A DNA stretch of 18,933 bases from Rhodospirillaceae bacterium (GCA_002717185.1 PBDC01000108.1:1-18933), one strand, 5' to 3'; shown: positions 1 through 8,964, counted from the stretch's first letter. Notes: generated by a model from the letters alone, not told the origin. A program made the numbers and translations.

Positions 1-1170
1 AATACAAACGATCGCAAGATAGGCGGCACCCGCTACTGTTAGGCGTGTGAGAACAAAATCCAGGTAATCAGCAGTGTTTTTCCCGGGTCGAATACCCGGG
101 ATAAATCCACCATATTTCTTTAGATTATCCGCCGTATCCGCTGGATTAAAAACAATTGCGGTGTAAAAGAACGCAAAGAAGACGATCATCGCAACATACA
201 CGACGAGGTAAAGTGGCTGTCCCGGCCCAAGATAGGCGGTGATAGTACCCAGGATGCCCTGCGTCGCACCACCGCTAAAGCCGGCGATCGTCAGCGGCAT
301 CAGGAGGATCGAACTGGCAAAGATTGGCGGGATGACTCCGGCGGTATTCAGTTTCAAGGGCAGATGAGACGATTCACCGCCAAACATCTTATTACCCATC
401 TGTCTCTTGGGATATTGCACCACCAGACGCCTTTGCGCCCGCTCAACGAAAACGATAAAGGCAATCACGACGACCGCCATAATGATGAGGAACAGCACCA
501 AGGCCAGCGATATTGCGCCTGTCCGGCTTTGATCGAGTGTTTGCACCAAAGCCACCGGCAGGTTTGCAACAATACCTGCAAAGATGATCAACGAGATACC
601 ATTGCCAACGCCTCGCTGAGTGATCTGCTCACCAAGCCACATCAGGAATATTGTGCCACCGACCAAACTGATTACGGTCGTGGCACGGAAGAAGAAACCA
701 GGATCGATAACCGCAGGCCCAGCCGAACTAGCCATGCCTTCCAGGCCAACTGCGATGCCGTAACCTTGCACCGTGGCTAACAGAACCGTACCGTACCGCG
801 TATACTGATTTATTTTTTTTCGGCCAGCCTCGCCCTCCTTCTTCAGCGCTTCTAACCGCGGCGACACAGCCGTCATCAGCTGCATAATAATCGCCGAAGA
901 AATGTAAGGCATAATGTTGAGCGCAAATATTGTCATCCGCTCCAGCGCACCGCCAGAGAACAAATTCAACATGTCGGTCAGACCGCCGCGCTGCTGCTCA
1001 AAGATATCTGACAGAATAGTAGGATCAATTCCAGGCAGTGGAATATAGGTCCCAATCCGATAAATGATAAGCGCACCGAGCGTGAACCATAGACGTTTCT
1101 TCAGCTCCGTCGCCTTAGCGAACGCGCCGAAGTTAAAAGTCGATGCGAGCTGTTCTGCAGCCGATGCCAT
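1..1170 (-). CDS. secY: Protein translocase subunit SecY (partial, C-terminus off the left edge)
   Basis: SecY is the inner-membrane channel of the Sec translocon; with SecE and SecG it passes unfolded proteins across, or lets them into, the membrane. I translated this frame directly: 390 codons are open from the ATG at 1170 to the window edge, and the family is usually about 440-450 aa, so roughly the last 50 residues are missing. Hydrophobic segments recur through the whole protein, for example near residues 28-46, 165-180, 190-206, 220-243 and 320-343. The GFIPGIRPG loop at 355-363 carries the conserved arginine (R361 here, equivalent to E. coli R357) that contacts SecA or the ribosome. 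The start lies 18 nt after the rplO stop with only a weak AAGG ribosome-binding site. It is the usual distal gene of the spc operon. Confidence 0.98.
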   Translation of the reverse strand, partial: MASAAEQLASTFNFGAFAKATELKKRLWFTLGALIIYRIGTYIPLPGIDPTILSDIFEQQRGGLTDMLNLFSGGALERMTIFALNIMPYISSAIIMQLMTAVSPRLEALKKEGEAGRKKINQYTRYGTVLLATVQGYGIAVGLEGMASSAGPAVIDPGFFFRATTVISLVGGTIFLMWLGEQITQRGVGNGISLIIFAGIVANLPVALVQTLDQSRTGAISLALVLFLIIMAVVVIAFIVFVERAQRRLVVQYPKRQMGNKMFGGESSHLPLKLNTAGVIPPIFASSILLMPLTIAGFSGGATQGILGTITAYLGPGQPLYLVVYVAMIVFFAFFYTAIVFNPADTADNLKKYGGFIPGIRPGKNTADYLDFVLTRLTVAGAAYLAIVCI

Positions 1171-1188
1171 TCATCAACGCCTTAGTAG

Positions 1189-1698
1189 TTACGCGCCCGC
1201 TTCATCCGGCGCGATTTGACTTTTGGTGTCTTTATTAGCGCTTTTCGTCATCGTGACCGTACCGCCGGCTTTCTCAACCATCGCCACAGCCCCCTTTGAT
1301 GCACCGGCTACGGTAATTATAACCTTCGCACTCAATTCGCCATTTACAAGAAGGCGGACGCCGTCTTTGGTGCGACGCAACACTCCGGCCTCGACAAGGT
1401 TCTTGGCAGTGATTTCCTTTTCGGCGTCGACTTTCTTGGAATCAATCGCAGCCTGCAGTCGGCCCGTACCCAATTCGACAAACTGCTTACGGAAAATGTT
1501 ATTAAACCCACGCTTCGGCAACCTCCGATAAAGGGGCATCTGGCCGCCCTCAAAACCTTTGATTGCGACACCACTACGAGATTTCTGACCCTTCATACCG
1601 CGGCCCGCCGTCTTACCTGTGCCCGATCCGGGGCCCCGACCGACCCGCTTGCGGTTCTTACGCGCACCCGAATTATCAGTTAGTTCGTTGAGTTTCAT
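1189..1698 (-). CDS. rplO: 50S ribosomal protein L15
   Basis: L15 is a late-assembling 50S protein that fills the interior of 23S rRNA around domain II. The 169-aa product starts [20 protein letters not shown], followed by the Gly/Arg/Lys-rich extension typical of L15 ([19 protein letters not shown] near residues 20-38) and the [18 protein letters not shown] motif near 48-65. The C-terminal globular half ends in [12 protein letters not shown] further tail of about 15 polar residues (ending in PDEAGA) makes it somewhat longer than the E. coli protein (144 aa). The ATG has a GGGA ribosome-binding site. It sits 34 nt after rpmD and 18 nt before secY, the standard spc order. Confidence 0.98.
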   Translation of the reverse strand: MKLNELTDNSGARKNRKRVGRGPGSGTGKTAGRGMKGQKSRSGVAIKGFEGGQMPLYRRLPKRGFNNIFRKQFVELGTGRLQAAIDSKKVDAEKEITAKNLVEAGVLRRTKDGVRLLVNGELSAKVIITVAGASKGAVAMVEKAGGTVTMTKSANKDTKSQIAPDEAGA

Positions 1699-1732
1699 GC
1701 CATTATTCCCAGTGCGCTAAAACAGGCTAGTT

Positions 1733-1930
1733 TCAACCAGCCTCTTTGACTCGTAAGAGGTGGCTTACCTTATCAATCATGCCACGGATAGAGGGGGTAT
1801 CCTCAAGCTCCCGCGTCTTATGCATTTTGTTGAGACCCAATCCGATCAACGTGGCACGCTGGTCGCCACGACGACGGATCGGACTACCAATCTGCGTAAC
1901 CGTGACGGTCGCTTTCTTCTTATCTGCCAT
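1733..1930 (-). CDS. rpmD: 50S ribosomal protein L30
   Basis: L30 is a small 50S protein found in most but not all bacteria. The 65-aa product begins [20 protein letters not shown] and has the family core [12 protein letters not shown]...[14 protein letters not shown]. The frame stays open upstream to 1981, but the ATG at 1930 is chosen because a GGAGG sits 6 nt before it and because the length and N-terminus match the family. The start lies inside the end of rpsE: the two genes overlap by 11 nt in different frames, which suggests coupled translation. The IGSPIRR sequence in place of the E. coli RSAIGRL is of alphaproteobacterial type (from memory). Confidence 0.97.
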   Translation of the reverse strand: MADKKKATVTVTQIGSPIRRRGDQRATLIGLGLNKMHKTRELEDTPSIRGMIDKVSHLLRVKEAG

Positions 1931-2516
1931 CAGCCCCCTCCCGTGCTTCCTCATTCGGGTCACGGCGTCCGACAATGTCACCGACTTTCTTACCCCGTTT
2001 AGACGCCACCTGACGTGGCGAGGCGCAGTTGGTCAACGCTTCAAATGTCGCTTTCACCATGTTGTGCGGGTTTGACGACCCGATCGATTTCGCAACTACG
2101 TCCGTGACGCCCAACATTTCGAACACTGCTCGCATCGGCCCCCCGGCAATGATACCCGTTCCAGGAGGTGCGGCGCGCAAATGAACCCGCCCAGCACCAA
2201 ACCGGCCCGAGACGTCGTGGTGCAAAGTTCGGCCCTCACGAAGCGGAATCCTCCGCAACGTGCGTTTCGCACTTTCCGTAGCCTTACGAATAGCTTCCGG
2301 CACCTCTCGAGCTTTACCCGAGCCATGGCCGACACGGCCTTTGCCATCGCCGACGATGACAAGTGCGGAGAAGCCGAAACGCCGGCCACCTTTGACGACC
2401 TTGGCTACACGGTTTATGTGGACCAGCTTTTCCTGAATATCTGATTCATCCCGCGACGCGTTGTCGCGGCGCCGGCCGCCGCGCGAATCGCGGGTGTTTC
2501 TCGTATTGCGCGCCAT
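1920..2516 (-). CDS. rpsE: 30S ribosomal protein S5
   Basis: S5 is a 30S protein at the back of the decoding site. It affects translational accuracy and helps unwind mRNA at the entry channel. The 198-aa product has an Arg-rich, low-complexity N-terminal extension of about 30 residues ([17 protein letters not shown]), then the double-stranded-RNA-binding-like domain ([20 protein letters not shown], about 33-52, and [15 protein letters not shown]). The C-terminal domain has [19 protein letters not shown]. It is longer than E. coli S5 (167 aa) at both ends, which is common in Alphaproteobacteria. The ATG has GAGGA 6 nt upstream and begins 15 nt after the rplR stop. The 3' end overlaps rpmD by 11 nt. 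Confidence 0.98.
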   Translation of the reverse strand: MARNTRNTRDSRGGRRRDNASRDESDIQEKLVHINRVAKVVKGGRRFGFSALVIVGDGKGRVGHGSGKAREVPEAIRKATESAKRTLRRIPLREGRTLHHDVSGRFGAGRVHLRAAPPGTGIIAGGPMRAVFEMLGVTDVVAKSIGSSNPHNMVKATFEALTNCASPRQVASKRGKKVGDIVGRRDPNEEAREGADGR

Positions 2517-2531
2517 GCTTCGTCCTCGTTA

Positions 2532-2894
2532 CTAGAAATTCAAACCAGCTTCACGGGCGGCATCAGCTAACGCCTTGACTCGCCCGTGAAACCTATAGCC
2601 ACCACGGTCGAACACGACCTTTTCCACTCCTGCTTCCTTGGCCCGGCTCGCAATCAGCTTTCCGACTTCCGTCGCCGCGTCTTTATCCGCACCCGTCTTG
2701 AGCTTATCAGAGAGTGCCTGGTCCAATGAAGACGCCGATACGACCGTGCGACCTTTGCCATCGTCAATTAGCTGAGCATAAATATGTTTGCTAGACCGGA
2801 ATACGGAAAGGCGCGGTTTTCCACCACCGCGTTTGCGCAACTGGTAACGGTTGCGCTTCTTGCGCCTTTCAAAAAGATGCCGTGATTTCATCAT
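2532..2894 (-). CDS. rplR: 50S ribosomal protein L18
   Basis: L18 binds 5S rRNA and, with L5 and L25, joins it to the central protuberance of the 50S subunit. The 120-aa product shows the family pattern: a basic N-terminus ([17 protein letters not shown]), then [19 protein letters not shown], and the C-terminal [20 protein letters not shown] with the characteristic FDRGGYxYHGRV-type motif. Two ATG codons lie in tandem (2894 and 2891); an AAGG sequence upstream could serve either, so the start may be one residue shorter. It follows rplF by 11 nt and precedes rpsE by 15 nt. Confidence 0.98.
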   Translation of the reverse strand: MMKSRHLFERRKKRNRYQLRKRGGGKPRLSVFRSSKHIYAQLIDDGKGRTVVSASSLDQALSDKLKTGADKDAATEVGKLIASRAKEAGVEKVVFDRGGYRFHGRVKALADAAREAGLNF

Positions 2895-2905
2895 CGCCTT
2901 GGCCT

Positions 2906-3445
2906 TTACTTTTTCTTGCCTTCCTTACGGAGGACATATTCGTCGCTATAGCGAACACCTTTGCCCTTGAATGGTTCCGGCTTGCGGAACCCACGAATCT
3001 CGCTGGCAACCTGCCCAACCTGTTGCTTGTTTGGACCTGTGACCGCAATGACGCTGCCACGATCACCTTCCAAGGCAATCGATATTCCCTCCGGGATTGG
3101 ATAGGGGATGTCATGGCTATAACCTAGCTGCAGGTTAAGGGTCTGGCCTTGCATCTGCGCCCGATAGCCCACACCGACGATCTCCAAACGCTTGGTAAAG
3201 CCCTCCGAAACACCGGTAACGGCATTCTGTACGAGGCTGCGCGTCGTACCCCACATCGACCGCGACTGTTTTGAATCATCGCGCGGCATAACCGCGACTT
3301 GATTCTCCTCCATCGTCACCTCTACGACATCGGTGAGTGACACAGACTCCTCGCCCAGCTTCCCTTTAGCAGTCAAAATACCATTGCCTATCGAAACCTG
3401 GACGCCGCTGGGTATATCCACCGGGTTATTACCAACGCGTGACAT
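2906..3445 (-). CDS. rplF: 50S ribosomal protein L6
   Basis: L6 lies near the sarcin-ricin loop and the factor-binding site of the 50S subunit. The 179-aa product matches the normal length of about 177 aa. It starts [17 protein letters not shown] and contains two tandem L6 folds. The C-terminal repeat carries the signature [20 protein letters not shown], followed by [10 protein letters not shown] and the Lys-rich tail EGKKK. The ATG has a near-ideal AGGAGG site upstream, and the gene begins 12 nt after the rpsH stop. Nothing unusual is seen. Confidence 0.98.
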   Translation of the reverse strand: MSRVGNNPVDIPSGVQVSIGNGILTAKGKLGEESVSLTDVVEVTMEENQVAVMPRDDSKQSRSMWGTTRSLVQNAVTGVSEGFTKRLEIVGVGYRAQMQGQTLNLQLGYSHDIPYPIPEGISIALEGDRGSVIAVTGPNKQQVGQVASEIRGFRKPEPFKGKGVRYSDEYVLRKEGKKK

Positions 3446-3457
3446 CGGTCAAACCTC

Positions 3458-3856
3458 CTAAAACACCTTGCACAGGACTTCGCCGCCGACATTGGCTTCA
3501 CGCGCTTCAGCGTCCGACAGCACTCCGCGCGGTGTCGATAGTATCGACACGCCGAGCCCGTTATATTCGCGCGGCAAATCCTTTATCTTGGAATAGACCC
3601 GGCGTCCCGGTTTCGAGACCCTAGAAATTTCGCGGATCACCGGGTCGCCATTGCTGTATTTAAGCTCAATGGTGATTTCTTTGATGCCCTTGGCCAGTTC
3701 GCTCCAGCTAAACCCGCGGATATAGCCTTCGCGCTGCAGCGCATCGAGCACATTCGCGCGAAGCTTCGACGCCGGACAGTTTATCGTCGACATACCGCAA
3801 CGCTGTCCGTTGCGAATACGGGTGAGCATATCACCCAAAGGATCGGTCATCGTCAT
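3458..3856 (-). CDS. rpsH: 30S ribosomal protein S8
   Basis: S8 is a primary 16S rRNA-binding protein of the central domain. In E. coli it is also the translational repressor of the spc operon, binding mRNA near the start of rplE. The 132-aa product begins [18 protein letters not shown] and ends with the conserved [18 protein letters not shown]...GGEVLCKVF, including the STPxG and GGE(V/I) motifs of the rRNA-binding C-terminal domain. AGGAGA lies 9 nt before the first ATG, which favours it over the ATG two codons later. It follows rpsN by 13 nt. Confidence 0.98.
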   Translation of the reverse strand: MTMTDPLGDMLTRIRNGQRCGMSTINCPASKLRANVLDALQREGYIRGFSWSELAKGIKEITIELKYSNGDPVIREISRVSKPGRRVYSKIKDLPREYNGLGVSILSTPRGVLSDAEAREANVGGEVLCKVF

Positions 3857-3869
3857 TCTGCGTCTTCTC

Positions 3870-4175
3870 CTACCAACTCGACTTGACCATACCGGGGATC
3901 ATTCCGCTGGAGGCCAGTTCGCGCAGCGCGATTCGAGAAATTTTAAACTTGCGATAGAATCCACGCGGCCGACCGGTTAACTCGCAGCGATTGCGAATTC
4001 GGGTCGGCGCACTGTTGCGCGGCAGCTCCGCCAGTTTCAAACGCGCGGCAAACCGTTCCTCCTGCGGCTGGGTACGATCGTTCGCGATCGCAAGCAGGCG
4101 GGCCCTACGGCCAGAATATTTCTTAGCAATCCGGCGGCGCCGCTTGTTCTTTTCCATTGCGCTTTTTTTCGCCAT
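3870..4175 (-). CDS. rpsN: 30S ribosomal protein S14, zinc-free (C-minus) type
   Basis: S14 sits in the 30S head and is needed for late assembly. The 101-aa product ([20 protein letters not shown]...) is the long form of the protein. Its C-terminal half has [20 protein letters not shown] with one cysteine only, so the two CxxC zinc-binding pairs of the short C-plus form are absent. This is the E. coli-like version. The conserved end [11 protein letters not shown] is present. GGAGA precedes the ATG, and the gene lies 24 nt after rplE and 13 nt before rpsH. Confidence 0.98.
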   Translation of the reverse strand: MAKKSAMEKNKRRRRIAKKYSGRRARLLAIANDRTQPQEERFAARLKLAELPRNSAPTRIRNRCELTGRPRGFYRKFKISRIALRELASSGMIPGMVKSSW

Positions 4176-4199
4176 ATCTCAGATTTCTCCGGTTTCCAT

Positions 4200-4760
4200 C
4201 TAACTCGTAAACGGCAGGTTGAAGCCCTTAAGGAGCGCCAATGCCTCTTCATCCGTCGGTGCCGACGTACAAATTACGATATCCATGCCACGGATCGTAT
4301 CGACCTTGTCGTAATCGATCTCAGGGAAAACGATCTGCTCCTTCAAACCCATGGCAAAATTGCCACGCCCGTCGAAACTCTTGCCCGACAAACCGCGGAA
4401 GTCGCGAACCCGCGGCAAAGCGACGTTTACCAACCTGTCAAGAAAATCGTACATGTGGTCACGCCGCAACGTTGTCTTAACGCCGACGTTCATGCCTTCA
4501 CGAAGCTTGAACACGGCGATGGACAGCTTGGCTTTCGTAACCACCGGCTTCTGGCCGGTGATAAGGGTCATGTCATTAACCGCCCCGCCGATCCGCTTCG
4601 AATCAACCGCCGCCTCGCCCACGCCCATATTGACAACGATCTTTTCCAGCCGCGGAACCTGCATGGGATTCTTGTAGCCAAAATCGTCCGTCAGCGACTG
4701 CCGAAGCTCCGCCAGGTAGTGTTCCTTCAATCGCGGAACGTATGTATCCGTATCCGTCAT
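4200..4760 (-). CDS. rplE: 50S ribosomal protein L5
   Basis: L5 binds 5S rRNA and contacts P-site tRNA in the central protuberance. The 186-aa product has the N-terminal [20 protein letters not shown], then [48 protein letters not shown] and the central [20 protein letters not shown] signature. The C-terminal [19 protein letters not shown] follows the known pattern, and the usual length is about 179-186 aa. The ATG has AGGAGG 10 nt upstream. That site lies in the loop of a small hairpin overlapping the rplX stop (listed separately). Confidence 0.98.
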   Translation of the reverse strand: MTDTDTYVPRLKEHYLAELRQSLTDDFGYKNPMQVPRLEKIVVNMGVGEAAVDSKRIGGAVNDMTLITGQKPVVTKAKLSIAVFKLREGMNVGVKTTLRRDHMYDFLDRLVNVALPRVRDFRGLSGKSFDGRGNFAMGLKEQIVFPEIDYDKVDTIRGMDIVICTSAPTDEEALALLKGFNLPFTS

Positions 4761-4766
4761 CCTAAT

Positions 4767-4785
4767 ACCGCCTCCTGTCAGCGGT
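4767..4785 (-). promoter_or_regulatory. Hairpin enclosing the rplX stop and rplE ribosome-binding site
   Basis: On the transcript, ACCGC and GCGGT pair as a perfect 5-bp stem around a 9-nt loop (TGACAGGAG). The loop holds the rplX stop codon and most of the AGGAGG used by rplE. Ribosomes finishing rplX would open it, so it could couple the two genes. This is the place where the E. coli S8 repressor site lies, but I cannot show that the structure resembles an S8 target. Confidence 0.4.
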
Positions 4786-5095
4786 CGATAATTTCGCCAG
4801 AGCGCTTCGCATAGCGCACTTTTCGATCGCCTTCGATCATCTTGAATCCGACCCGCGTTGGCTTATCGTCCTTGGGGTCGATATGCGACACATTGGACAT
4901 ATGAATGCCCGCCTCTTTCTCAATGATCCCACCTGGAGATGTTTGCGTGGGACGGGTATGCCGCTTGACGACATTCACTCCCTGCACGTAGAGGCGTTGC
5001 TCGCTGGGCACAACACGCATGATCTCACCCGTCTTACCCCTGTCCCGACCGGACAAAACCACGACCGAGTCGCCTTTTTTGAATTTGGCCGCCAT
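4778..5095 (-). CDS. rplX: 50S ribosomal protein L24
   Basis: L24 is an assembly-initiator protein of the 50S subunit located near the tunnel exit. From the ATG at 5095 the product is 105 aa, [20 protein letters not shown], with the KOW motif at its N-terminus, then [12 protein letters not shown] and [15 protein letters not shown], all typical. An in-frame GTG at 5101 would add two residues. GGAG lies only 5 nt before that GTG but 11 nt before the ATG, so both are possible; the ATG is preferred because family members usually begin MA(A/T)K(F/I)KKGD. It lies between rplN and rplE in the standard order. Confidence 0.96.
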   Translation of the reverse strand: MAAKFKKGDSVVVLSGRDRGKTGEIMRVVPSEQRLYVQGVNVVKRHTRPTQTSPGGIIEKEAGIHMSNVSHIDPKDDKPTRVGFKMIEGDRKVRYAKRSGEIIDR

Positions 5096-5128
5096 AACCA
5101 CTTAATCTCCGAATTCGCTGCCCACAGC

Positions 5129-5497
5129 CTAGATAACTTCCGGCGCGAGCGAGATAATCTTCATGAACTGCTTAGCCCGCAGTTCACGCGTCACCGGGCC
5201 AAAAATACGCGTCCCAATCGGCTCGCCCTGCGGATTGATCAACACCGCCGCGTTCCGGTCGAAGCGTATGGCTGACCCATCCTGCCGGCGAATTTCCTTT
5301 GCTGTCCGTACGATGACGGCGCGATGGATATCGCCTTTCTTCACGCGACCGCGCGGAATTGCTTCCTTGACGCTGATGACAATAATGTCACCAACGCCAG
5401 CGGTCTTCCGCTTGGAGCCACCAAGGACTTTGATGCACTGCACACGGCGCGCGCCGGAATTGTCAGCTACATCGAGATTTGTCTGCATCTGGATCAT
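5129..5497 (-). CDS. rplN: 50S ribosomal protein L14
   Basis: L14 sits at the subunit interface, forms bridges to the 30S subunit and is the docking site for the silencing factor RsfS. The 122-aa product has exactly the usual length and starts [20 protein letters not shown]. The conserved [20 protein letters not shown] and [20 protein letters not shown] segments are present, ending [15 protein letters not shown] lies 7 nt before the ATG. It is the first gene of the classical spc operon, here only 24 nt behind rpsQ, so no separate spc promoter region is evident in the gap. Confidence 0.99.
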   Translation of the reverse strand: MIQMQTNLDVADNSGARRVQCIKVLGGSKRKTAGVGDIIVISVKEAIPRGRVKKGDIHRAVIVRTAKEIRRQDGSAIRFDRNAAVLINPQGEPIGTRIFGPVTRELRAKQFMKIISLAPEVI

Positions 5498-5521
5498 AGA
5501 CCCACTCCCTTAGGCCGGCCG

Positions 5522-5773
5522 TTACGCCGCTTTGCCGCTACCCGCGTCAGACACAACTTCCCAGCACTTCTTTTTGGAAATTGGACGGCACTCGCGGATA
5601 CGGACAATATCGCCGGTCTTGCATGCATTCGCTTCGTCATGGGCGTGATACTTCTTCGACTTACGAATAATCTTCTTGTAGACCGGATGCTTGACGCGAC
5701 GCTCGACAACCACCACGACGGTCTTGTGCGGCGCGTCGGAAACCACCTTTCCCTGCATAACTCGCCTGGGCAT
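5522..5773 (-). CDS. rpsQ: 30S ribosomal protein S17
   Basis: S17 is a primary 16S rRNA-binding protein of the OB-fold type. The 83-aa product begins [18 protein letters not shown] and contains the family motifs [26 protein letters not shown], and [20 protein letters not shown]. The open frame extends to 5887, but the ATG at 5773 is chosen because GGAGAA precedes it and the upstream part overlaps rpmC and matches nothing. An ATG five codons further in (MQGKVV) would be an alternative. The gene lies 13 nt after rpmC. Confidence 0.97.
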   Translation of the reverse strand: MPRRVMQGKVVSDAPHKTVVVVVERRVKHPVYKKIIRKSKKYHAHDEANACKTGDIVRIRECRPISKKKCWEVVSDAGSGKAA

Positions 5774-5786
5774 AACTCGTTCTCCT

Positions 5787-5981
5787 TCAGGCCGACGCGC
5801 GGCGTTGGTGTAAAACCGTTTTGAGGCGCGCGATATCACGGCGCACCTGACGCACCCGAGCGGTATTCTCCAATTGCCCGCTAGCACGTTGAAAGCGCAA
5901 ATTGAATGCCTCTTTCCTTAAATCCAGAACTTCCTGATTAAGTTCGTCGTCCGACTTTTGGCGCAGATCTTCGACCTTCAT
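5787..5981 (-). CDS. rpmC: 50S ribosomal protein L29
   Basis: L29 is a small helical 50S protein beside the tunnel exit that helps form the trigger factor and SRP docking site. The 64-aa product [20 protein letters not shown] continues with [20 protein letters not shown] and [12 protein letters not shown], the full two-helix family pattern, with a normal length of about 63-70 aa. The frame is open to 6110 within rplP, but that part does not resemble L29. The ATG at 5981 has AAGGA 7 nt upstream. It lies 25 nt after rplP. Confidence 0.97.
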   Translation of the reverse strand: MKVEDLRQKSDDELNQEVLDLRKEAFNLRFQRASGQLENTARVRQVRRDIARLKTVLHQRRASA

Positions 5982-6006
5982 CCCTTGTTCCTTCTCAATC
6001 GCCCAC

Positions 6007-6420
6007 TCAACTGCCGAGACGCTGTATAAACCGTGTCTGCACCGGCAGTTTGGCCGACGCCAGAGCCAAGGCTTCGCGCGCAACATCCTCGTCAACACCA
6101 TCGAGCTCAAACATTATCCTCCCTGGCTTGATGCGGCACATCCAATATTCTGGCGACCCCTTGCCCTTGCCCATCCGTACTTCAGCCGGCTTTCCAGTGA
6201 CCGGCACATCCGGGAAGACACGTATCCAAACTTTTCCCGCTCTCTTCATATGACGGGTAATAGCGCGCCGCGCCGCTTCGATCTGGCGTGCTGTAATCCG
6301 GCCCGTCGTCACAGCCTTCATGCCGTAGTTGCCAAAATTTAGTGTGGTCCCACCCTTGGCATTACCATGCACACGGCCCTTGAACTGCTTGCGGTATTTT
6401 GTCCGCTTGGGTTGCAGCAT
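6007..6420 (-). CDS. rplP: 50S ribosomal protein L16
   Basis: L16 is an essential 50S protein near the A-site and organises tRNA-binding regions of 23S rRNA. The 137-aa product starts [19 protein letters not shown] and includes [52 protein letters not shown] and IMFELDGV, all hallmark segments at the expected length of 136-138 aa. An AAGG site lies 10 nt before the ATG. The gap from rpsC is 28 nt and holds part of a small hairpin around the rpsC stop. Confidence 0.99.
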   Translation of the reverse strand: MLQPKRTKYRKQFKGRVHGNAKGGTTLNFGNYGMKAVTTGRITARQIEAARRAITRHMKRAGKVWIRVFPDVPVTGKPAEVRMGKGKGSPEYWMCRIKPGRIMFELDGVDEDVAREALALASAKLPVQTRFIQRLGS

Positions 6421-6442
6421 TTGTCGTCTACCTTCCCAGGCC

Positions 6443-6456
6443 GCCGCCTCAGCGGC
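6443..6456 (-). repeat. Small inverted repeat across the rpsC stop codon
   Basis: GCCGC and GCGGC form a perfect 5-bp stem with a 4-nt loop, TGAG on the transcript, that contains the TGA stop of rpsC. No U-run follows, so it is not a typical terminator. It may only modulate RNA stability or coupling to rplP. Confidence 0.35.
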
Positions 6457-7126
6457 TTACCTGTTGCTCTTGAAGTCGTTTGTCTTGTGCCATCGGATCG
6501 TGCGCCAATATCTCGCCTTTGAAGACCCAGACCTTGACTCCGCAAATGCCGTAGGTGGTGTTAGCTTGCGCCGTCCCGTAATCAATATCAGCACGCAGCG
6601 TATGCAGTGGCACGCGGCCCTCGCGATACCATTCCATGCGCGCGATTTCTGCGCCACCCAAGCGACCGCCGCAATTGATCCGAATGCCGCCCGCACCGAG
6701 GCGCATCGCCGACTGTACAGCCCGCTTCATAGCTCGGCGGAACGCCACCCGACGGGTTAACTGCTGCGCAATGTTCTCGGCGACCAGCTTGGCGTCAATT
6801 TCGGGTTTCCGGACTTCGACGATATTGAGATGCACTTCGCTGCCTGTCATTCCTGACAGGCGCTGCCGCAGCCGCTCAATATCCGCGCCTTTACGGCCAA
6901 TAACAACACCCGGACGGGCGCTCTGGATCGTGATACGAGCCCGTTTCGCAGGCCGTTCGATGACCACCTTGGTGATGCCCGCTTGCTGAAGGTTATCGAA
7001 CAAGTATTCGCGGACCTTAATGTCCTCATGTAGGAGATCCGCATAGTTTTTGTCCGCATACCAACGCGAATCCCAAGTCCGGTTGATCCCAAGGCGCAGG
7101 CCGATCGGATTGACTTTCTGACCCAT
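6449..7126 (-). CDS. rpsC: 30S ribosomal protein S3
   Basis: S3 forms part of the mRNA entry channel of the 30S subunit and shares its helicase activity with S4 and S5. The 225-aa product has the N-terminal [20 protein letters not shown], a KH domain with the GRKG loop at residues 77-80 ([15 protein letters not shown]), and the C-terminal domain with [17 protein letters not shown] and [19 protein letters not shown]. The length is normal. The ATG overlaps the rplV stop by one base (TAATG), with GAGGA upstream, a sign of translational coupling. Confidence 0.99.
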   Translation of the reverse strand: MGQKVNPIGLRLGINRTWDSRWYADKNYADLLHEDIKVREYLFDNLQQAGITKVVIERPAKRARITIQSARPGVVIGRKGADIERLRQRLSGMTGSEVHLNIVEVRKPEIDAKLVAENIAQQLTRRVAFRRAMKRAVQSAMRLGAGGIRINCGGRLGGAEIARMEWYREGRVPLHTLRADIDYGTAQANTTYGICGVKVWVFKGEILAHDPMAQDKRLQEQQVSR

Positions 7127-7506
7127 TATTCGGTCTCCTCGCGTTCCCGGACAATAACGGTCAAATTACTGAACGGTTTATGGATACGGCCGATCCGGCC
7201 CCGCGCACGAGGTCGAAAACGTTTCATCACCATAGTTTTTCCAACCGTCGCCTCCTTGACATAGAGACGGTCCACGTCCAGCTGGTGATTGTTCTCCGCG
7301 TTGGCGATAGCCGACTCCAGTACCTTGCGGACCTCGCCAGCGATCCGCCGTCGAGAGAAAGCCAACGATGCCAGCGCCGTGTCAGCCGATTTTCCCCGTA
7401 TCGTTTGCGCGACAAGGTTCAGCTTCTGCGGGCTAACGCGCATCGTCTTCGCATAAGCCATCGCTTCCGTGTCATCCAGGCGACGTTCCGCCTTGCGTTT
7501 ACCCAT
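7126..7506 (-). CDS. rplV: 50S ribosomal protein L22
   Basis: L22 lines the peptide exit tunnel with its long beta-hairpin, next to L4. The 126-aa product has [18 protein letters not shown], the helix ending [17 protein letters not shown], and the tunnel hairpin and C-terminus [20 protein letters not shown] and NLTVIVRE. The N-terminus carries about 20 additional polar residues before MRVSP, as in other Alphaproteobacteria. GGAGG lies 9 nt upstream of the ATG, overlapping the end of rpsS. The hairpin tip shows no insertion or deletion of the kind linked to macrolide resistance, as far as I can judge by eye. Confidence 0.98.
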   Translation of the reverse strand: MGKRKAERRLDDTEAMAYAKTMRVSPQKLNLVAQTIRGKSADTALASLAFSRRRIAGEVRKVLESAIANAENNHQLDVDRLYVKEATVGKTMVMKRFRPRARGRIGRIHKPFSNLTVIVREREETE

Positions 7507-7509
7507 AAC

Positions 7510-7788
7510 CTAGCCCCTCCGCACCCGCTTATCCGCGGCGTGCCCATAGAAGGTCCGCGTCGGCGAAAATTCGCCAAACTTGTGGCCAATCATATTTTCG
7601 GTAACCAGAACCGGAATATGCTTCTGACCATTATGGACACCGAATGTTAGCCCCACGAATTGTGGCAGTATCGTTGATCGGCGCGACCAGACCTTAATCA
7701 CGTCGTTTCGCCCGGCGGAACGCACGGCCTCCGCCTTTTTCAGCAAATAGCCATCAATAAATGGGCCTTTCCAAACAGATCGAGACAC
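7510..7788 (-). CDS. rpsS: 30S ribosomal protein S19 (GTG start)
   Basis: S19 binds the 30S head with S13 and lies near the A-site finger bridge. The 92-aa product ([20 protein letters not shown], first residue read from GTG) contains the conserved [40 protein letters not shown] and the final [17 protein letters not shown]. The start codon is GTG at 7788: no ATG lies before the conserved SRSVWKGPF, and a strong GAGGAGGGG sits a few bases upstream, against the rplB stop. The length is exactly that of the family. Confidence 0.98.
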   Translation of the reverse strand: MSRSVWKGPFIDGYLLKKAEAVRSAGRNDVIKVWSRRSTILPQFVGLTFGVHNGQKHIPVLVTENMIGHKFGEFSPTRTFYGHAADKRVRRG

Positions 7789-7799
7789 CAGCCCCTCCT

Positions 7800-8636
7800 C
7801 TATTTCTTCTTGGCGTGACGGCTGCGAATGATCAATCGGTTCGACTGAGCGTTACGTTTTCGAGTCCGTTTGCCTTTAGTAGGTTTGCCCCAGGGTGTGA
7901 CAGGATGCCGACCACCCGATGTCCGACCTTCGCCGCCACCATGCGGATGATCAACCGGGTTCATCGCGACACCACGCACCGACGGACGCTTGCCGAGCCA
8001 GCGCTTGCGGCCTGCTTTACCGATTTTTATGTTCGCCTGGTCCGGATTGGACACTGCGCCAATCGTCGCCATACACTCGCCGCGCACCATGCGTAACTCG
8101 CCTGACGTCAATTTCAACTGCGCATAGCCCTGATCGCGGCCAATAAGCTGAGCGTAGGTTCCACCCGCGCGGGCAATCTGACCACCCTTGCCAGGCTTCA
8201 TCTCTATATTGTGAATGATCGTGCCTACTGGAATGTTATTCATTGGCATCGCATTTCCAGGCTTGATATCACACCGCTCGCCGGAAACCACCTGATCGCC
8301 AACGCTGAGACGCTGTGGTGCCAGTATGTAGCTCAACTCGCCATCTTCATATTTTATGAGCCCTATGAACGCTGTCCGGTTCGGGTCGTATTCTAACCGC
8401 TCAATGGTCGCGGTAACATCAAACTTCTGTCGCTTGAAATCGACCATCCGATACCGGCGCTTGTGCCCGCCACCGCGTCGGCGCGCCGTGATACGGCCGA
8501 AGTTGTTACGCCCACCATTACCAGTGAGGCCTACGGTTAGCTTCTTAACCGGCTTGCCCTTGTGCAGTTCAGAATGATCGACAAGGACAAGATGCCGCCT
8601 GGTCGACGTAACCGGTTTAAAATTCTTTAGTGCCAT
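7800..8636 (-). CDS. rplB: 50S ribosomal protein L2
   Basis: L2 is one of the most conserved 50S proteins; it is needed for subunit joining and supports the peptidyl transferase centre. The 278-aa product is full length. It has the OB-fold and SH3-like halves with [17 protein letters not shown] (about 47-63), [20 protein letters not shown] and, at about 225-234, [10 protein letters not shown] with the histidine H230 equivalent to E. coli H229. [17 protein letters not shown] follows. An AGGG site lies 10 nt before the ATG, and the gap to rplW is 4 nt. Confidence 0.99.
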   Translation of the reverse strand: MALKNFKPVTSTRRHLVLVDHSELHKGKPVKKLTVGLTGNGGRNNFGRITARRRGGGHKRRYRMVDFKRQKFDVTATIERLEYDPNRTAFIGLIKYEDGELSYILAPQRLSVGDQVVSGERCDIKPGNAMPMNNIPVGTIIHNIEMKPGKGGQIARAGGTYAQLIGRDQGYAQLKLTSGELRMVRGECMATIGAVSNPDQANIKIGKAGRKRWLGKRPSVRGVAMNPVDHPHGGGEGRTSGGRHPVTPWGKPTKGKRTRKRNAQSNRLIIRSRHAKKK

Positions 8637-8640
8637 GGTC

Positions 8641-8964
8641 TTACAACCCTGTAGTCACGTCGATCGACTGGCCTTCTGCCAACCGTACGACCGCTTTTTT
8701 GGTGTCCTTCTGTCGCCCTGGACGACCCCGGAAACGCTTCGTTTTTCCTTTGTGTACCAACGTATTAACCGAAAGAACCTGAACATCGAATAGGCCTTCG
8801 ACCGCGCTCTTGATTTCCGGCTTCGATGCGTCAAGTGGTACCTGAAAGGTCACCTGATTGTACTCGGAGGCGAGTGTGGCCTTCTCAGTGATCACTGGGC
8901 TTCGCAGGATCTCATAGATCCTCTCGCGACCGGGTTTGGACTTATTGAAATATTTCCAACTCAT
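8641..8964 (-). CDS. rplW: 50S ribosomal protein L23
   Basis: L23 forms the main docking site for trigger factor, SRP and the Sec translocon at the tunnel exit. The 107-aa product starts [20 protein letters not shown], with about 15 residues before the usual [18 protein letters not shown] core, then [20 protein letters not shown] and [20 protein letters not shown], the last being the family's basic loop. The ATG overlaps the rplD stop by 4 nt (ATGA), and GGAGG lies about 10 nt upstream inside rplD, so translation is probably coupled. Confidence 0.98.
   Translation of the reverse strand: MSWKYFNKSKPGRERIYEILRSPVITEKATLASEYNQVTFQVPLDASKPEIKSAVEGLFDVQVLSVNTLVHKGKTKRFRGRPGRQKDTKKAVVRLAEGQSIDVTTGL

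Noticed and set aside
364..780. 138-codon open frame on the plus strand near the left edge
   Set aside because: It is antisense to secY, whose minus-strand frame is open for 390 codons with unmistakable SecY motifs. The plus-strand product is a low-complexity His/Asp/Arg-rich sequence.
5787..6110. 107-aa version of the rpmC product
   Set aside because: The first 43 residues overlap rplP out of frame and do not resemble L29. The internal ATG at 5981 has a good ribosome-binding site and gives the normal 64 aa.
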